Assembly: GCF_048544455.1 (NCBI RefSeq)
Contig: NC_133538.1
Location: forward strand, 44,717,969 to 44,781,968
Reading direction: 5' to 3'
Length of the DNA stretch: 64,000 nucleotides
DNA from: Silene latifolia
Lineage: Eukaryota; Streptophyta; Magnoliopsida; Caryophyllales; Caryophyllaceae
The position numbers were made by a program, and so were the translations under genes. The notes under the pieces are model-generated. The model was not told the origin of the DNA. It saw nothing but the letters and a program-made list of their open reading frames with translations, and made no database searches. This document shows, in pieces, positions 61,946 through 64,000 of the stretch (the stretch's first letter is position 1; every line of letters begins with the position of its first letter).

Positions 61946-61950
<5 letters not shown>
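61221..61950. other. right part of E2, probable SMG9 leader
   Basis: Non-coding. May be the upstream intron and leader of the captured SMG9-like gene. Ends with the reiterated GGTTCTCA motifs of the terminal repeat. Confidence 0.35.

Positions 61951-61993
<43 letters not shown>
61951..61993. repeat. (TA)n tract
   Basis: About 43 bases of TA between E2 and E3. Confidence 0.95.
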
Positions 61994-61995
<2 letters not shown>

Positions 61996-63613
61996 TTGAA
62001 TCATGTGAGGCACCCTTCTTAGGGTGAGGCGGCTGGACACCTTCTAAACCGTCAGATCTAATAATTATAGACTCCCCAGATGATGCCACGTGTCCCCCCT
62101 TATTTTTCCAATAAGAAAACACGCGCTTCTTCACTCAGTAGATCCATTCATTTGTCCATTTCACTTTCTCTCTCCTCTTTTTTTCCTCTCAATTACAAAT
62201 TTACAATCATACGTCTTTATATCTTCTTCAAGCTTGTTCTATGATGCCGGTGAGTCTTTTATTTGTTTAAATTCTTTCTTAGTTACTCTTATGTGCCTTT
62301 GTACATTAATTTTTTCAGTTTATGTGTAAAACTATTAGTTTCAATTGATTCCTAAATGGCTAAATGTCGAAACCCTAACTTGATCTGGTTTATAGTTCGT
62401 CAATTGTGTCGAAATTCGTGAATTATTTATGATAGTTAGTATACTTTTGTTGTCGGTTTTGAATTTGTATTTATGTTCGGATTTCTGAATATTTTTCTCT
62501 AAATGTTTTTGTATATGTGTTTCAGTTATTGATTTCAATTTTTCGTTCAACTTTGTAATCAGTTGAATATTATGTTGTAGGATCGCAATCTTATTATGTG
62601 CCTAATGAATTTCATAGCGTTTGATTGCATTTTTAGCTGAATTTTTAGACTTAATCTTCTGCATTCTTGAGTTATATTACGGTAATGTTAAAATTGTGCT
62701 ATTCTATTGATATTATTACTCTGTACTATGTTATACCTGATGAAATTCTTAGCTTTGTCCATTTCGAAGTATTTGATGAAATTCAAGCTCTAAGATTCAC
62801 TGAACAAGGTCTGAGATTCACAAAACAAAGTCTGAGATTCACCTAATAAAGAAAATAGCAAAATAGGTGATAACCGTCTCACATTAAAATAGTACTCCAT
62901 ATGAAATGTAGCATGTTTCATGATTTGTGTCTTACATTATTGTAGAATTTGTTTGTTGCAGGCCCAATTCTCAACCTTTTTTTGGCATTGTATATCATTT
63001 GGATCGTACTATGTAAATTGCTAAGATCAATGATATATTGGTAGGCTATTGATGACTATTCTAGGAAGGTGCATTAAATTAGAGGAAGTACGACAAGTAT
63101 CTGATATTTTGAATGACATGAATGCAAGACGACGCTGTTGGACATATCTCCCAAACCAGGCAAGATTTTGGGGTGATTCTTGTTGGAGGTGAAAGCTAAC
63201 TCAAATACTTGTAGCTTTCATTTGGTACCTGTGGGGCACCCCAACTCATTCGTAGTTAGGAGCTATCATGCCTGCAAGTCTGGTCTGATTTTGAAGCTGC
63301 TGTAAAATGGTCATGTTTTAAATGGCATGTTCATGGATACATAGCATATTGTCAATACTTTTCAGCTTAACTGTGGAATCTTAATAAATGGAGATAGGGG
63401 TGTCTTGGGATGTTAACATGGAATTTTAAGGCATTTACATATGTAATTTAACATTGGACTAACCCGAATGCAGTAGAGGTTTTCTACTATACCTGAAAAG
63501 GGCTACACATGCACTGACTCACTGAGCCTTGTTAGTGCTAGTTTGGGTTGAAAAATTCTTATCTACGAGTATAAGTTGTTATTTGTCTACTTTCATATCG
63601 GATTTGGCCATTG

Positions 63614-63670
63614 TCGTCTATTAGCAATGTGTTATTGCACATGGTGTGGGTTCGAGCCCCACATAGACGA
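63614..63670 (+). tRNA. tRNA-like sequence lacking the D arm
   Basis: Outer pair TCGTCTA/TAGACGA, middle stem AATGTG-TTAT-TGCACAT, T arm GTGGG-TTCGAGC-CCCAC with B box GGTTCGAGCCC. At 57 bases, the D arm has been lost. Confidence 0.45.
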
Positions 63671-63858
63671 ACATATATAAAGCACTAGTTACACTTTGTA
63701 GTAACATTAGTTGTTCTATGTGGTAACAATAATTATCGAACAAAGTGATGCTAGCTAAGAATAACACTAGTTATTTGATAATGTAACATTGTTTCGTATA
63801 TATAATAACACTGTTTATTTGATAAAGTAACACTTATGTTACATATATTGATAATAGA

Positions 63859-63930
63859 AGCTCATGTAGGAATTGAACCTACATCCTTTGTGCAATTGCA
63901 CAAATGCTCTACCAATTGAGCAAATGAGCT
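63859..63930 (-). tRNA. tRNA-like sequence, 72 nt
   Basis: Minus strand: perfect 7-bp acceptor AGCTCAT/ATGAGCT, D arm GCTC-AATTGGTA-GAGC, T arm GTAGG-TTCAATT-CCTAC. The anticodon position is a palindrome, TTTGTGCAATTGCACAAA, that cannot form a seven-base loop. No valid anticodon, so not a normal tRNA. Confidence 0.5.
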
Positions 63931-64000
63931 AGTTTAGTAGAAACTGAATATTGCACCAACACACTACAGTTGATGTAATGGCCACAATATAAGTTTATAA

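Larger units (their letters stand above)
61994..64000. mobile_element. TA-tract-bounded element E3 (right end outside window)
   Basis: Begins right after the TA tract with GATTGAATCATGTGAGGC, then CACCCTTCTTAGGGTGAGGC, i.e. twin GTGAGGC motifs, and soon after CCGTCAGATCTAA. The layout parallels E1 and E2. The interior to 64000 shows no recognised gene but a second inverted pair of tRNA-like sequences. The opposite terminus is not in view. Confidence 0.5.

Overview
The window looks like nuclear DNA of a flowering plant, very probably a eudicot. It has spliced genes with AT-rich introns, plant-specific transposon lineages (Tat/Ogre, Athila, Ale, Cassandra, Helitrons, Stowaway- and Mutator-type MITEs) and plant-type gene fragments. 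The placement is by inference only. A Retand-like Tat element with an antisense ORF would fit Caryophyllales, but the sequence alone does not prove it. I see no prokaryotic, organellar or CRISPR features.

Layout. 1-4140: 3' end of a Tat-lineage Ty3/gypsy element with a decayed, spliced antisense ORF that has its own TATA box, then the 3' LTR. 5032-12916: the only recognisable host gene, a GH28 polygalacturonase of four original exons. Its third exon is split by a 4671-bp Ale-type copia element (6707-11377) with identical 169-bp LTRs, an open 1422-codon polyprotein and a 5-bp target duplication. 13108-23675: small transposons and Helitrons, including a 7.9-kb Helitron that split a Stowaway-like MITE and carries a LINE tail, a Cassandra solo LTR and captured exons.

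23676-52254: a nested stack. An Athila-like element (LTR 23676-25766, gag 38425-40249, pol 49022-52254) was entered twice. One insertion is a coding-less Ogre/Tat-like element (25848-38404, duplication GTTAC). The other is a decayed copia element (40250-49016, duplication AGTTG). The Ogre-like element itself holds a hAT element, which holds a Helitron with Pumilio and indole-3-glycerol-phosphate synthase fragments, plus five MITEs with exact 9-bp duplications.

54463-64000: three different inverted-ended elements sit one after another, separated by (TA)n tracts. The middle one (56323-61950) carries fragments of at least five host genes: AP-1 mu adaptin, an RRM protein, an LRR receptor kinase, a SNF2/ALC1-like remodeler and an SMG9-like protein. 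It also carries an inverted pair of tRNA-like sequences, and the third element carries a second such pair. This chain of microsatellite-bounded, gene-capturing elements with tRNA-like inverted pairs is the part least explained by standard categories.

No genes here work together as a pathway. The polygalacturonase, probably secreted and acting on pectin, has lost its function unless the insertion is spliced out. All other coding sequence belongs to, or was captured by, mobile DNA.
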